Below, one piece after another: positions 12,305 through 27,500 of a stretch of 64,000 bases of DNA. The stretch is from Hydractinia symbiolongicarpus (taxonomy: Eukaryota; Cnidaria; Hydrozoa; Anthoathecata; Hydractiniidae). The notes under the pieces are model-generated. The model did no database searches. It saw only the letters and a program-made list of their open reading frames with translations, and was not told the DNA's origin. Every line of letters starts with the position of its first letter. The stretch's first letter is position 1. Both the position numbers and the translations under genes were made by a program. Location: positions 27,964,001-28,028,000 of the forward strand of contig NC_079884.1 of NCBI RefSeq assembly GCF_029227915.1, in the 5' to 3' direction.

Positions 12305-15300
12305 TGAGACTTAATTGAACTAACTTTGGACTGTGACCTGATAAATGTGATAAATGAGACAATTGGACTCCAAGGAATAACATTCTTCTTAATTTGATAT
12401 TATTGCTGGAATTCAACGATTACATTAGGCTCTGTGGTAGCGCTTTATTTAAAAATTTAGATAAATAAATCATTTTTTACAGTGGGACCAATCCTAGCCG
12501 TTAGATCGCGCTGAGGAAATCGAGACAGTTTCAAAAACTACATTTCATTGACTTTCTATCGGGGCCAATCCGTTTGAGTTACAACGGTTGCGTCACATAT
12601 TCGTACCAACATGTATTTAGTGATTTTCTTCCGATATTACTAAGTTGCATTGCTTTTAACAGTGAAAGGATTGACTGTGGGATTTATTTGAACTGATTCT
12701 GGAATGTGACCTTATAAATGTGATAATTGAATTAATTGGACTCCGAGGAATAACATTCTTCTTAATTTGATATGATTGCTGGAATTCAGCGATTACATTA
12801 GGCTCTGTGGTAGCGCTTTATTTAAAAATTTAGATAAATAAATCATTTTTTACTGTGGGACCAATCCTAGCCGTTAGTTCGCGTTAAAGAAATAGAGACA
12901 GTTTCAAACACTACATTTCATTGATTTTCTAACGGTGTCAATCCGTTTGAGTTACAACGGTTGCTTCACATATTCGTACCAACATGTATTTAGTGATTTT
13001 TTTCCGACATTACTAAGTTGTATCGGTTTTAACAGTGAAGCGATTGACTGTGGTACTTAATTAAACTAACTTTGGACTGTGACCTGATAAATGTGATAAA
13101 TGAGACAATTGGACTCCAAGGAATAACATTCTTCTTAATTTGATATGATTGCTGGAATTCAACGATTACATTAGGCTCTGTGGTAGCGCTTTATTTAAAA
13201 ATTTAGATAAATAAATCATTTTTTACTGTGTTACCAATCCTAGCCGTTAGTTCGCGCTGAAGAAATACAGACAGTTTCAAAAACTACATTTCATTGTCTT
13301 TCTATCAGGGCCAATCCGTTGGAGAATACAACGGTTGCGTCACATATTCGTACCAACATGTATTTCGTGATTTTCTTCCGATATTACTAAGTTGCATTGC
13401 TTTTAACAGTGAAACGATTGACTTTGGGATTTAATTGAACTGATTCTGGAATGTGACCTTATAAATGTGATAATTGAGCCAATTGGACTCCAAGGAATAA
13501 CATTCTTCTTAACTTGATATGATTGCTGGAATTCAGCGATTACATTAGGCTCTGTGGTAGCGCTTTATTTAAAAATTTAGATAAATAAATCATTTTTTAC
13601 TGTGGGACCAATCCTAGCCGTTAGTTCGCGTTAAAGAAATAGAGACAGTTTCAAAAACTACATTTCATTGATTTTCTAACGGTGTCAATCCGTTTGGGTT
13701 ACAACAGTTGCGTCACATATTCGTACCAACATGTATTTAGTGATTTTTTTCCGATATTACTAAGTTGTATTGCCTTTAACAGTGAAACGATTGACTGTGG
13801 GAATTAATTGATCTGATTCTGGAATGTGACCTCATAAATGTGATAAATGAGCCAATTGGTCTCCAAGGAATAACATTCCTCTTAATTTGACATGATTGCT
13901 GGAATTCAGCGATTACATTAGGCTCTGTGGTAGCGCTTTATTTAAAAATTTATATAAATAAGACTTTTCTTACTGTGGGACCAATCCTGGCCGTTAGCAC
14001 GGGCTGAATAAATATGATCAGTTCCAAAGACTACAATACATTGACTTTCTAGCGGCATAAATCCGTTTGAGTTACAACGGTTGCGTCACATATTCGTACC
14101 AACATGTATTTAGCGATAGTATTCGGATATTACAAGGTTGCATCGCTTTTAACAGTGAAACGTTTGACTGTGGGACTTAATTGAACTGATTTTGGTCTTT
14201 GACCTTATAAATGTGATAAATGAGCCAATTGGACTCCAAAAAATAACATTCTTCTTAATTTGATATGATTGTTGGAATTCAGCGATTACATTAGGCTCTG
14301 TGGTAGCGCTTTATTTAAAAATTTAGATATATAAATCATTTTTTACTGTGGGACCAATCCTAGCCGTTAGTTCGCGCTGAAGAAATACAAACAGTTTCAG
14401 AAACTACATTTCATTGTCTTTATATCGGGGCCAATCCATTGGAGTTACAACGGTTGCGTCACATATTCGTACCAACATGTATTTCGTGATTTTCTTCCGA
14501 TATTACTAAGTTGCATTGCTTTTAACAGTGAAACGATTGACTGTGGGACTTAATTGAACTAACTTTGGACTGTGACCTGATAAATGTGATAAATGAGACA
14601 ATTGGACTCCAAGGAATAACATTCTTCTTAATTTGATATTATTGCTGGAATTCAACGATTACATTAGGCTCTGTGGTAGCGCTTTATTTAAAAATTTAGA
14701 TAAATAAATCATTTTTTACTGTGGGACCAATCCTAGCCGTTAGATCGCGCTGAGGAAATCGAGACAGTTTCAAAAACTACATTTCATTGACTTTCTATCG
14801 GGGCCAATCCGTTTGAGTTACAACGGTTGCGTCACATATTCGTACCAACATGTATTTAGTGATTTTCTTCCGATATTACTAAGTTGCATTGCTTTTAACA
14901 GTGAAAGGATTGACTGTGGGATTTATTTGAACTGATTCTGGAATGTGACCTTATAAATGTGATAATTGAATTAATTGGACTCCGAGGAATAACATTCTTC
15001 TTAATTTGATATGATTGCTGGAATTCAGCGATTACATTAGGCTCTGTGGTAGCGCTTTATTTAAAAATTTAGATAAATAAATCATTTTTTACTGTGGGAC
15101 CAATCCTAGCCGTTAGTTCGCGTTAAAGAAATAGAGACAGTTTCAAACACTACATTTCATTGATTTTCTAACGGTGTCAATCCGTTTGAGTTACAACGGT
15201 TGCGTCACATATTCGTACCAACATGTATTTAGTGATTTTTTTCCGACATTACTAAGTTGTATCGGTTTTAACAGTGAAGCGATTGACTGTGGTACTTAAT

Positions 15301-18300
15301 TAAACTAACTTTGGACTGTGACCTGATAAATGTGATAAATGAGACAATTGGACTCCAAGGAATAACATTCTTCTTAATTTGATATGATTGCTGGAATTCA
15401 ACGATTACATTAGGCTCTGTGGTAGCGCTTTATTTAAAAATTTAGATAAATAAATCATTTTTTACTGTGTTACCAATCCTAGCCGTTAGTTCGCGCTGAA
15501 GAAATACAGACAGTTTCAAAAACTACATTTCATTGTCTTTCTATCAGGGCCAATCCGTTGGAGAATACAACGGTTGCGTCACATATTCGTACCAACATGT
15601 ATTTCGTGATTTTCTTCCGATATTACTAAGTTGCATTGCTTTTAACAGTGAAACGATTGACTTTGGGATTTAATTGAACTGATTCTGGAATGTGACCTTA
15701 TAAATGTGATAATTGAGCCAATTGGACTCCAAGGAATAACATTCTTCTTAACTTGATATGATTGCTGGAATTCAGCGATTACATTAGGCTCTGTGGTAGC
15801 GCTTTATTTAAAAATTTAGATAAATAAATCATTTTTTACTGTGGGACCAATCCTAGCCGTTAGTTCGCGTTAAAGAAATAGAGACAGTTTCAAAAACTAC
15901 ATTTCATTGATTTTCTAACGGTGTCAATCCGTTTGGGTTACAACGGTTGCGTCACATATTCGTACCAACATGTATTTAGTGATTTTTTTCCGATATTACT
16001 AAGTTGTATCGGTTTTAACAGTGAAGCGATTGACTGTGGAACTTAATTAAACTAACTTTGAACTGTGACCTGATAAATGTGATAATTAAGCCAATTGGAC
16101 TTCAAGGAATAACATTCTTCTTAATTTGATATGATTGCTGGAATTCAGCGATTACATTAGGCTCTGTGGTAGCGCTTTATTTAAAAATTTAGATAAATAA
16201 ATCATTTTTTACTGTGGGAGCAATCCTAGCCGTTAGATCGCGCTGAGGAAATCGAGACAGTTTCAAAAACTACATATTATTGACTTTCTATTGGGGCCAA
16301 TCCGTTTGAGTTACAACGGTTGCGTCACATATTCGTACCAACATGTATTTAGTGATTTTCTTCCGATATTACTAAGTTGCATTGCTTTTAACAGTGAAAG
16401 GATTGACTGTGGGATTTATTTGAACTGATTCTGGAATGTGACCTTATAAATGTGATAATTGAATTAATTGGACTCCAAGGAATAACATTCTTCTTAATTT
16501 GATATGATTGCTGGAATTCAGCGATTACATTAGGCTCTGTGGTAGCGCTTTATTTAAAAATTTAGATAAATAAATCATTTTTTACTGTGGGACCAATCCT
16601 AGCCGTTAGTTCGCGTTAAAGAAATAGAGACAGTTTCAAACACTACATTTCATTGATTTTCTAACGGTGTCAATTCGTTTGAGTTACAACGGTTGCGTCA
16701 CATATTCGTACCAACATGTATTTAGTGATTTTTTTCCGACATTACTAAGTTGTATCGGTTTTAACAGTGAAGCGATTGACTGTGGTACTTAATTAAACTA
16801 ACTTTGGACTGTGACCTGATAAATGTGATAAATGAGACAATTGGACTCCAAGGAATAACATTCTTCTTAATTTGATATGATTGCTGGAATTCAACGATTA
16901 CATTAGGCTCTGTGGTAGCGCTTTATTTAAAAGTTTAGATAAATAAATCATTTTTTACTGTGTTACCAATCCTAGCCGTTAGTTCGCGCTGAAGAAATAC
17001 AGACAGTTTCAAAAACTACATTTCATTGTCTTTCTATCAGGGCCAATCCGTTGGAGAATACAACGGTTGCGTCACATATTCGAACCAACATGTATTTCGT
17101 GATTTTCTTCCGATATTACTAAGTTGCATTGCTTTTAACAGTGAAACGATTGACTTTGGGATTTAATTGAACTGATTCTGGAATGTGACCTTATAAATGT
17201 GATAATTGAGCCAATTGGACTCCAAGGAATAACATTCTTCTTAACTTGATATGATTGCTGGAATTCAGCGATTACATTAGGCTCTGTGGTAGCGCTTTAT
17301 TTAAAAATTTAGATAAATAAATCATTTTTTACTGTGGGACCAATCCTAGCCGTTAGTTCGCGCTGAAGAAATACAGACAGTTTCACAAACTAAACTTCAT
17401 TGACTTTCTAGCGGCATAAATCCGTTTGAGTTACAACGGTTGCGTCACATATTCGTACCAACATGTATTTAGTGATTTTTTCCGACATTACTAAGTTGTA
17501 TCGGTTTTACCAGTGAAGCGATTGACTGTGGTACTTAATTAAACTAACTTTGGACTGTGACCTGATAAATGTGATAAATGAGACAATTGGACTCCAAGGA
17601 ATAACATTCTTCTTAATTTGATATGATTGCTGGAATTCAACAATTACATTAGGCTCTGTGGTAGCGCTTTATTTAAAAATTTAGATAAATAAATCATTTT
17701 TTACTGTGTTACCAATCCTAGCCGTTAGTTCGCGCTGAAGAAATACAGACAGTTTCAAAAACTACATTTCATTGTCTTTCTATCAGGGCCAATCCGTTGG
17801 AGAATACAACGGTTGCGTCACATATTCGTACCAACATGTATTTCGTGATTTTTTTCCGATATTACTAAGTTGTATCGGTTTTAACAGTGAAGCGATTGAC
17901 TGTGGAACTTAATTAAACTAACTTTGAACTGTGACCTGATAAATGTGATAATTAAGCCAATTGGACTTCAAGGAATAACACTCTTCTTAATTTGATATGA
18001 TTGCTGGAATTCAGCGATTACATTAGGCTCTGTGGTAGCGCTTTATTTAAAAATTTAGATAAATAAATCATTTTTTACTGTGGGACCAATCCTAGCCGTT
18101 AGATCGCACTGAGGAAATCGAGACAGTTTCAAAAACTACATTTTATTGACTTTCTATTGGGGCCAATCCGTTTGAGTTACAACGGTTGCGTCACATATTC
18201 GTACCAACATGTATTTAGTGATTTTCTTCCGATATTACTAAGTTGCATTGCTTTTAACAGTGAAACGATTGACTGTGGGATTTAATTGAACTGATTCTGG

Positions 18301-20886
18301 AATGTGACCTTATAAATGTAATAAATAAGCCAATTGGACTCTAAGGAATAACATTCTTCTTAATTTGATATGATTGCTGGAATTCAGCGATTACATTAGG
18401 CTCTGTGGTAGCGCTTTATTTAAAAATTTAGGTAAAGAAATCATTTTTTACTGTGGGACCAATCCTAGCCGTTAGTTCGCGCTAAAGAAATACAGACAGT
18501 TTCACAAACTAAACTTCATTGACTTTCTAGCGGCATAAATCCGTTTGAGTTACAACGGTTGCGTCACATATTCGTACCAACATGTATTTAGTGATTTTCT
18601 TCCGATATTACTAAGTTGCATTGCTTTCAACAGTGAAAGGATTGACTGTGGGATTTATTTGAACTGATTCTGGAATGTGACCTTATAAATGTGATAATTG
18701 AACCAATTGGACTCCAAGGAATAACATTCTTCTTAATTTGATATGATTGCTGGAATTCAGCGATTACATTAGGCTCTGTGGTAGCGCTTTATTTAAAAAT
18801 TTAGATAAATAAATCATTTTTTACTGTGGGACCAATCCTAGCCGTTAGTTCGCGCTGAAGAAATACAGACAGTTTCACAAACTAAACTTCATTGACTTTC
18901 TAGCGGCATAAATCCGTTTGAGTTACAACGGTTGCGTCACATATTCGTACCAACATGTATTTCGTGATTTTCTTCCGATATTACTAAGTTGCATTGCTTT
19001 TAACAGTGAAACGATTGACTTTGGGATTTAATTGAACTGATTCTGGAATGTGACCTTATAAATGTGATAATTGAGCCAATTGGACTCCAAGGAATAACAT
19101 TCTTCTTAATTTGATATGATTGCTGGATTTCAGCGATTACATTAGGCTCTGTGGTAGCGCTTTATTTAAAAATTTAGATAAATAAATCATTTTTTACTGT
19201 GGGACCAATCCTAGCCGTTAGTTCGCACTGAAGAAATACAGACAGTTTCAAAAACTACATTTCATTGACTTTCTATCGGGGTCAATCCGTTTGAGTTACA
19301 ACGGTTGCGTCACATATTCGTACCAACATGTATTTAGTGATTTTCTTCCGATATTACTAAGTTGCATTGCTTTTCACAGTGAAACGATTGACTGTGGGAT
19401 TTAATTGAACTGATTCTGGAATGTGACCTTATAAATGTGATAAATAAGCCAATTGGACTCTAAGGAATAACATTCTTCTTAATTTGATATGATTGCTGGA
19501 ATTCAGCGATTACATTAGGCTCTGTGGTAGCGCTTTATTTAAAAATTTAGATAAATAAATCATTTTTTACTGTGGGACCAATCCTAGCCGTTAGTTCGCG
19601 CTGAAGAAATACAGACAGTTTCACAAACTAAACTTCATTGACTTTCTAGCGGCATAAATCCGTTTGAGTTACAACGGTTGCGTCACATATTCGTACCAAC
19701 ATGTATTTAGTGATTTTTTCCGACATTACTAAGTTGTATCGGTTTTAACAGTGAAGCGATTGACTGTGGTACTTAATTAAACTAACTTTGGACTGTGACC
19801 TGATAAATGTGATAAATGAGACAATTGGACTCCAAGGAATAACATTCTTCTTAATTTGATATGATTGCTGGAATTCAACAATTACATTAGGCTCTGTGGT
19901 AGCGCTTTATTTAAAAATTTAGATAAATAAATCATTTTTTACTGTGTTACCAATCCTAGCCGTTAGTTCGCGCTGAAGAAATACAGACAGTTTCAAAAAC
20001 TACATTTCATTGTCTTTCTATCAGGGCCAATCCGTTGGAGAATACAACGGTTGCGTCACATATTCGTACCAACATGTATTTCGTGATTTTCTTCCGATAT
20101 TACTAAGTTGCATTGCTTTTAACAGTGAAACGATTGACTTTGGGATTTAATTGAACTGATTCTGGAATGTGACCTTATAAATGTGATAATTGAGCCAATT
20201 GGACTCCAAGGAATAACATTCTTCTTAATTTGATATGATTGCTGGAATTCAGCGATTACATTAGGCTCTGTGGTAGCGCTTTATTTAAAAATTTAGATAA
20301 ATAAATCATTTTTTACTGTGGGACCAATCCTAGCCGTTAGTTCGCGTTAAAGAAATAGAGACAGTTTCAAAAACTACATTTCATTGATTTTCTAACGGTG
20401 TCAATCCGTTTGAGTTACAACGGTTGCGTCACATATTCGTACCAACATGTATTTAGTGATTTTTTTCCGATATTACTAAGTTGTATCGGTTTTAACAGTG
20501 AAGCGATTGACTGTGGAACTTAATTAAACTAACTTTGAACTGTGACCTGATAAATGTGATAATTAAGCCAATTGGACTTCAAGGAATAACATTCTTCTTA
20601 ATTTGATATGATTGCTGGAATTCAGCGATTACATTAGGCTCTGTGGTAGCGCTTTATTTAAAGATTTAGATAAATAAATCATTTTTTACTGTGGGACCAA
20701 TCCTAGCCGTTAGTTCGCGCTGAAGAAATACAGACAGTTTCAAAAACTAAATTTCATTGACTTTCTAGCAGCATAAATCCGTTTGAGTTACAACGGTTGC
20801 GTCACATATTCGTACCAACATGTACTTAGCGATAGTAAGCGGATATTACTAGGTTGCACCGCTTTTAACAGTGAAACGATTGACTG
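12305..20886 (+). repeat. Reshuffled satellite region with 6- and 4-monomer spacings
   Basis: Monomer starts: 12305, 12678, 13051, 13425, 13798, 14171, 14544, 14917, 15290, 15664, 16037, 16410, 16783, 17157, 17529, 17903, 18276, 18649, 19022, 19395, 19767, 20141, 20514. The run 12305-13797 recurs at 14544-16036 (2239-bp shift, six monomers). Its last three monomers recur again at 16410-17528 (1493-bp shift, four monomers). A 1-bp insertion giving GGAGAATACAACGG marks monomers starting at 13051, 15290, 16783, 17529 and 19767. A TGACTTTGGG junction marks the following monomers at 13425, 15664, 17157, 19022 and 20141. The order of types is not strictly periodic, consistent with several overlapping expansions and deletions. 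Confidence 0.75.
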
Positions 20887-22003
20887 AGGGACTTAATTGA
20901 ACGAATTCTGGACTGTGACCTTATAAATGTGATAAATGAGCCAAATGGACTCCAAGCAATAACATTCTTCTTAAATCGACATGATTGTTGGAATTCAGCG
21001 AGTACACTAGGCTCTGTTGTAGCGCTTTATTTAAAAATTTAGATAAATAAGTCTTTTTTTGCTGTGGGACCAATCCTGGCCATTACCACGCGCTGAATAT
21101 ATGGGATCAGTTCCAAAGACTACATTACATTGACTTTCTAGCGGCATAAATCCGTTTGAGTTACAACGGTTGCGTCACATATTCGTACCAACATGTATTT
21201 AGCGATAGTATTCGGATATCAATAGGTTGCATCGCTTTTAACAGTGAAACGTTTGACTGTGGGACTTAATTGAACTGATTATGGTCTTTGACCTTATAAA
21301 TGTGATAAATGAGCCAGTTTGTCTACAAGAACTAATATTCTTCTGAATTTGACATGATTGCTGGAACTCAGCGATTACACTGGGCGCTGTGGTAGCGCTT
21401 TATTAAAAATTAAGATAACAAGTCATTTTTTACTGTGGGACCAATCCTAGCAGTTAGTTAGCGTTGAAGAAATAGAGACAGTTTCAAAAACTACATTTAA
21501 TTGATTTTCTAACGGTGTCAATCTGTTTGAGTTACAACGGTTGCGTCACATATTCGTACCAACATGTATTTAGTGATTTTCTTCCGATATTACTAAGTTG
21601 TATCGGTTTTAACAGTTAAGCGATTGACTGTGGGACTTAATTGAACTGATTTTGGACTTTGACCTTATAAATGTGATAAATGAGCCAGTTTGACTACAAG
21701 AACTAACATTCTTCTTAATTTGACATGATTGCTGGAAATCAGCAATTACACTGGGCGCCGTGTTAGCGCTTTATTAAAAAATTAAGATAAATAAGTCATT
21801 TTTTACTGTGGGACCAATCCTAGCCGTTAGTTCGCGCTGAAGAAATAGAGACAGTTTCAAAAACTACATTTCATTGATTTTCTAACGGTGTCAATCCGTT
21901 TGAGTTACAACGGTTGCGTCACTTATTGGTACCAACATGTAATTAGTGATTTTGTTCCGATATTACTAAGTTGTATTGCCTTTAACAGTGAAACGATTGA
22001 CTG
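20887..22003 (+). repeat. Divergent satellite monomers
   Basis: Three monomers (20887, 21260, 21631) that do not match their neighbours. The first has GAACGAATTCTGG, GAGCCAAATGG, TTAAATCGACATG, GCGAGTACACTAGG and TTACCACGCGCTG. This combination otherwise appears about 26 kb away at 46576, 47322 and 47695. Its starting motif reads TGAGGGACTT instead of TGTGGGACTT. The second (371 bp) resembles the monomer at 6713, with AACTGATTATGGTC and CTAATATTCTTCTGAATT. The third resembles those at 7458 and 10813. These look like older types surviving between homogenised blocks, or material moved in by exchange. Confidence 0.7.
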
Positions 22004-24570
22004 TGGGAATTAATTGATCTGATTCTGGAATGTGACCTCATAAATGTGATAAATGAGCCAATTGGTCTCCAAGGAATAACATTCCTCTTAATTTGACATG
22101 ATTGCTGGAATTCAGCGATTACATTAGGCTCTGTGGTAGCGCTTTATTTAAAAATTTATATAAATAAGACTTTTCTTACTGTGGGACCAATCCTGGCCGT
22201 TAGCACGGGCTGAATAAATAGGATCAGTTCCAAAGACTACATTAAATTGACTTTCTAGCGGCATAAATCCGTTTGAGTTGCAACGGTTGCGTCACATATT
22301 CGTACCAACATGTATTTAGCGATAGTATTCGGATATTACAAGGTTGCATCGCTTTTAACAGTGAGACGTTTGACTGTGGGACTTAATTGAACTGATTTTG
22401 GTCTTTGACCTTATAAATGTGATAAATGAGCCAATTGGACTCCAAAGAATAACATTCTTCTTAATTTGATATGATTGTTGGAATTCAGCGATTACATTAG
22501 GCTCTGTGGTAGCGCTTTATTTAAAAATTTAGATAAATAAATCATTTTTTACTGTGGGACCAATCCTAGCCGTTAGTTTGCGTTGAAGAAATAGCGACAG
22601 TTTCAAAAACTACATTTCATTGATTTTCTAACGGTGTCAATCCGTTTGAGTTACAACGGTTGCGTCACATATTTGTACCAACATGTATTTAGTGATTTTT
22701 TTCCGATATTACTAAGTTGTATCGGTTTTAACAGTGAAGTGATTAACTGTGGTACTTAATTAAACTAACTTTGGACTGTGACGTGATAAATGTGATAAAT
22801 GAGACAATTGGACTCCAAGGAATAACATTCTTCTTAATTTGATATGATTGCTGGAACTCAGCGATTCAACTGAGCGCTGTGGTAGCACTTTATTAAAAAA
22901 CTAAGATAAATAAGTCATTTTTTACTGTGGGACAAATCCAAGCCGTTAGTTCGCGCTGAAGAAATAGAGAAAGTTTCAAGAACTACATTTCATTGAATTA
23001 CTAACGGTGTCAATCCGTTTGAGTTACAACGGTTGCGTCACATATTCGTAGCAACATGTATTCAGTAATTTTCTTCCGATATTTCTAAGTTGTATTGCTT
23101 TTAACAGTGAAATGATTGACTGTGGGACTTAATTGAACTGATTTTGGTCTTTGACCTTATAAATGTGATAAATGAGCCAATTGGACTCCAAAGAATAACA
23201 TTCTTCTTAATTTGATATGATTGTTGGAATTCAGCGATTACATTAGGCTCTGTGGTAGCGCTTTTATTTAAAAATTTAGATAAATAAATCATTTTTTACT
23301 GTGGGACCAATCCTAGCCGTTAGTTCGCGTTGAAGAAATAGAGACAGTTTCAAAAACTACATTTCATTGATTTTCTAACGGTGTCAATCCGTTTGAGTTA
23401 CAACGGTTGCGTCACATATTTGTACCAACATGTATTTAGTGATTTTTTTCCGATATTTCTAAGTTGTATCGGTTTTAACAGTGAAGCGATTGACTGTGGT
23501 ACTTAATTAAACTAACTTTGGACTGTGACCTGATAAATGTGATAAATGAGACAATTGGACTCCAAGGAATAACATTCTTTTTAATTTGATATGATTGCTG
23601 GAATTCAACGATTACATTAGGCTCTGTGGTAGCGCTTTATTTAAAAATTTATATAAATAAGACTTTTCTTACTGTGGGACCAATCCTGGCCGTTAGCACG
23701 GGCTGAATAAATAGGATCAGTTCCAAAGACTACATTAAATTGACTTTCTAGCGGCATAAATCCGTTTGAGTTACAACGGTTGCGTCACATATTCGTACCA
23801 ACATGTATTTAGCGATAGTATTCGGATATTACAAGGTTGCATCGCTTTTAACAGTGAGACGTTTGACTGTGGGACTTAATTGAACTGATTTTGGTCTTTG
23901 ACCTTATAAATGTGATAAATGAGCCAATTGGACTCCAAAGAATAACATTCTTCTTAATTTGATATGATTGTTGGAATTCAGCGATTACATTAGGCTCTGT
24001 GGTAGCGCTTTATTTAAAAATTTAGATAAATAAATCATTTTTTACTGTGGGACCAATCCTAGCCGTTAGTTTGCGTTGAAGAAATAGAGACAGTTTCAAA
24101 AACTACATTTCATTGATTTTCTAACGGTGTCAATTCGTTTGAGTTACAACGGTTGCGTCACATATTTGTACCAACATGTATTTAGTGATTTTTTTCCTAT
24201 ATTACTAAGTTGTATCGGTTTTAACAGTGAAGTGATTGACTGTGGTACTTAATTAAACTAACTTTGGACTGTGACCTGATAAATGTGATAAATGAGACAA
24301 TTGGACTCCAAGGAATAACATTCTTCTTAATTTGATATGATTGCTGGAACTCAGCGATTCAACTGAGCGCTGTGGTAGCACTTTATTAAAAAATTAAGAT
24401 AAATAAGTCATTTTTTACTGTGGGACAAATCCAAGCCGTTAGTTCGCGCTGAAGAAATAGAGAAAGTTTCAAGAACTACATTTCATTGAATTACTAACGG
24501 TGTCAATCCGTTTGAGTTACAACGGTTGCGTCACATATTCGTACCAACATGTATTCAGTGATTTTCTTCC
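22004..24570 (+). repeat. Four-monomer tandem duplication, about 1.49 kb
   Basis: Monomer starts: 22004, 22377, 22750, 23123, 23497, 23870, 24243. The segment from the middle of the first monomer to the middle of the fourth recurs about 1493 bp later. Shared markers are CAGTGAGACGTTTGAC (22362 region and 23857 region), GGAACTCAGCGATTCAACTGAGC with GGTAGCACTT, GACAAATCCAAGCCG, GATATTTCTAAG, and GTGAAATGATTGAC. The copies differ by a few bases (for example AGTGATTAACTG against AGTGATTGACTG). The monomer at 23123 has one extra T in GCGCTTTTATT, making it 374 bp. Confidence 0.78.
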
Positions 24571-27500
24571 GATATTTCTAAGTTGTATTGCTTTTAACAG
24601 TGAAATGATTGACTGTGGGACTTAATTGAACTGATTTTGGTCTTTGACCTTATAAATGTGATAAATGAGCCAATTGGACTCCAAAGAATAACATTCTTCT
24701 TAATTTGATATGATTGTTGGAATTCAGCGATTACATTAGGCTCTGTGGTAGCGCTTTATTTAAAAATTTAGATAAATAAATCATTTTTTACTGTGGGACC
24801 AATCCTGACCGTTAGCACGGGCTGAATAAATAGGATCAGTTCCAAAGACTACATTACATTGACTTTCTAGCGGCATAAGTCCGTTTGAGTTACAACGGTT
24901 GCGTCACATATTCGTACCAACATGTATTTAGCGATAGTATTCGGATATTACAAGGTTGCATCGCTTTTAACAGTGAAACGTTTGACTGTGGGACTTAATT
25001 GAACTGATTTTGGTCTTTGACCTTATAAATGTGATAAATGAGCCAATTGGACTCCAAAGAATAACATTCTTCTTAATTTGATATGATTGTTGGAATTCAG
25101 CGATTACATTAGGCTCTGTGGTAGCGCTTTATTTAAAAATTTAGATAAATAAATCATTTTTTACTGTGGGACCAATCCTTGCCGTTAGCTCGCGTTGAAG
25201 AAATAGAGACAGTTTCAAAAACTACATTTCATTGATTTTCTAACGGTGTCAATCCGTTTGAGTTACAACGGTTGCGTCACATATTCGTACCAACATGTAT
25301 TTAGTGATTTTGTTCCGATATTACTAAGTTGTATCGGTTTTAACAGTGAAGCGATTGACTGTGGTACTTAATTAAACTAACTTTGGACTGTGACCTGATA
25401 AATGTGATAAATGAGACAATTGGACTCCAAGGAATAACATTCTTCTTAATTTGATATGATTGCTGGAATTCAACGATTACATTAGGCTCTGTGGTAGCGC
25501 TTTATTTAAAAATTTAGATAAATAAATCATTTTTTACTGTGTTACCAATCCTAGCCGTTAGTTCGCACTAAAGAAATACAGACAGTTGCAGAAACTACAT
25601 TTCATTGTCTTTATATCGGGGCCAATCCGTTGGAGTTACAACGGTTGCGTCACATATTCGTACCAACATGTATTTCGTGATTTTCTTCCGATATTACTAA
25701 GTTGCATTGCTTTTAACAGTGAAACGATTGACTGTGGGACTTAATTGAACTAACTTTGGACTGTGACCTGATAAATGTGATAAATGAGACAATTGGACTT
25801 CAAGGAATAACATTCTTCTTAATTTGATATGATTGCTGGAATTCAACGATTACATTAGGCTCTGTGGTAGCGCTTTATTTAAAAATTTAGATAAAAAAAT
25901 CATTTTTTACTGTGTTACCAATCCTAGCCGTTAGTTCGCACTGAAGAAATACAGACAGTTGCAGAAACTACATTTCATTGTCTTTATATCGGGGCCAATC
26001 CGTTGGAGTTACAACGGTTGCGTCACATATTCGTACCAACATGTATTTCGTGATTTTCTTCCGATATTACTAAGTTGCATTGCTTTTAACAGTGAAACGA
26101 TTGACTGTGGGACTTAATTGAACTAACTTTGGACTGTGACCTGATAAATGTGATAAATGAGACAATTGGACTCCAAGGAATAACATTCTTCTTAATTTGA
26201 TATTATTGCTGGAATTCAACGATTACATTAGGCTCTGTTGTAGCGCTTTATTTAAAAATTTAGATAAATAAATCATTTTTTACTGTGGGACCAATCCTAG
26301 CCGTTAGATCGCGCTGAGGAAATCGAGACAGTTTCAAAAACTACATTTCATTGACTTTCTATCGGGGCCAATCCCTTTGAGTTACAACGGTTGCGTCACA
26401 TATTCGTACCAACATGTATTTAGTGATTTTCTTCCGATATTACTAAGTTGCATTGCTTTTAACAGTGAAACGATTGACTGTGGGATTTAATTGAACTGAT
26501 TCTGGAATGTGACCTTATAAATGTGATAAATAAGCCAATTGGACTCTAAGGAAGAACATTCTTCTTAATTTGATATGATTGCTGGAATTCAGCGATTACA
26601 TTAGGCTCTGTGGTAGCGCTTTATTTAAAAATTTAGATAAATAAATCATTTTTTACTGTGGGACCAATCCTAGCCGTTAGTTCGCGCTGAAGAAATACAG
26701 ACAGTTTCACAAACTAAACTTCATTGACTTTCTAGCGGCATAAATCCGTTTGAGTTACAACGGTTGCGTCACATATTTGTACCAACATGTATTTAGTGAT
26801 TTTCTTCCGATATTACTAAGTTGAATCGCTTTTAACAGTGAAACGATTGACTGTGGGACTTAATTTAACTGATTCTGGAATGTGACCTTATAAATGTGAT
26901 AAATGAGCCAATTGGTCTCCAAGGAATAACATTCTTCTTAATTTGATATGATTGCTGGAATTCACGATTACATTAGGCTCTGTGGTAGCGCTTTATTTAA
27001 AAATTTAGATAAATAAATCATTTTTTACTGTGGGACCAACCCTAGCCGTTAGTTCGCACTGAAGAAATACAGACAGTTTCAAAAACTACACTTCATTGAC
27101 TTTCTATCGGGGTCAATCCGTTTGAGTTGCAACCGTTGCGTCACATATTCGTACCAACATGTATTTAGTGATTTTTTTCCGATATTACTAAGTTGCATTG
27201 CTTTTAACAGTGAAACGATTGACTGTGGGATTTAATTGAACTGATTCTAGAATTTGACCTTATAAATGTGATAAATGAGCCAATTGGACTCTAAGGAATA
27301 ACATTCTTCTTAATTTGATATGATTGCTGGAATTCACGATTACATTAGGCTCTGTGGTAGCGCTTTATTTAAAAATTTAGATAAATAAATCATTTTTTAC
27401 TGTGGGACCAATCCTAGCCGTTAGTTCGCGTTGAAGAAATAGAGACAGTTTCAAACACTACATTTCATTGATTTTCTAACGGTGTCAATCCGTTTGAGAT

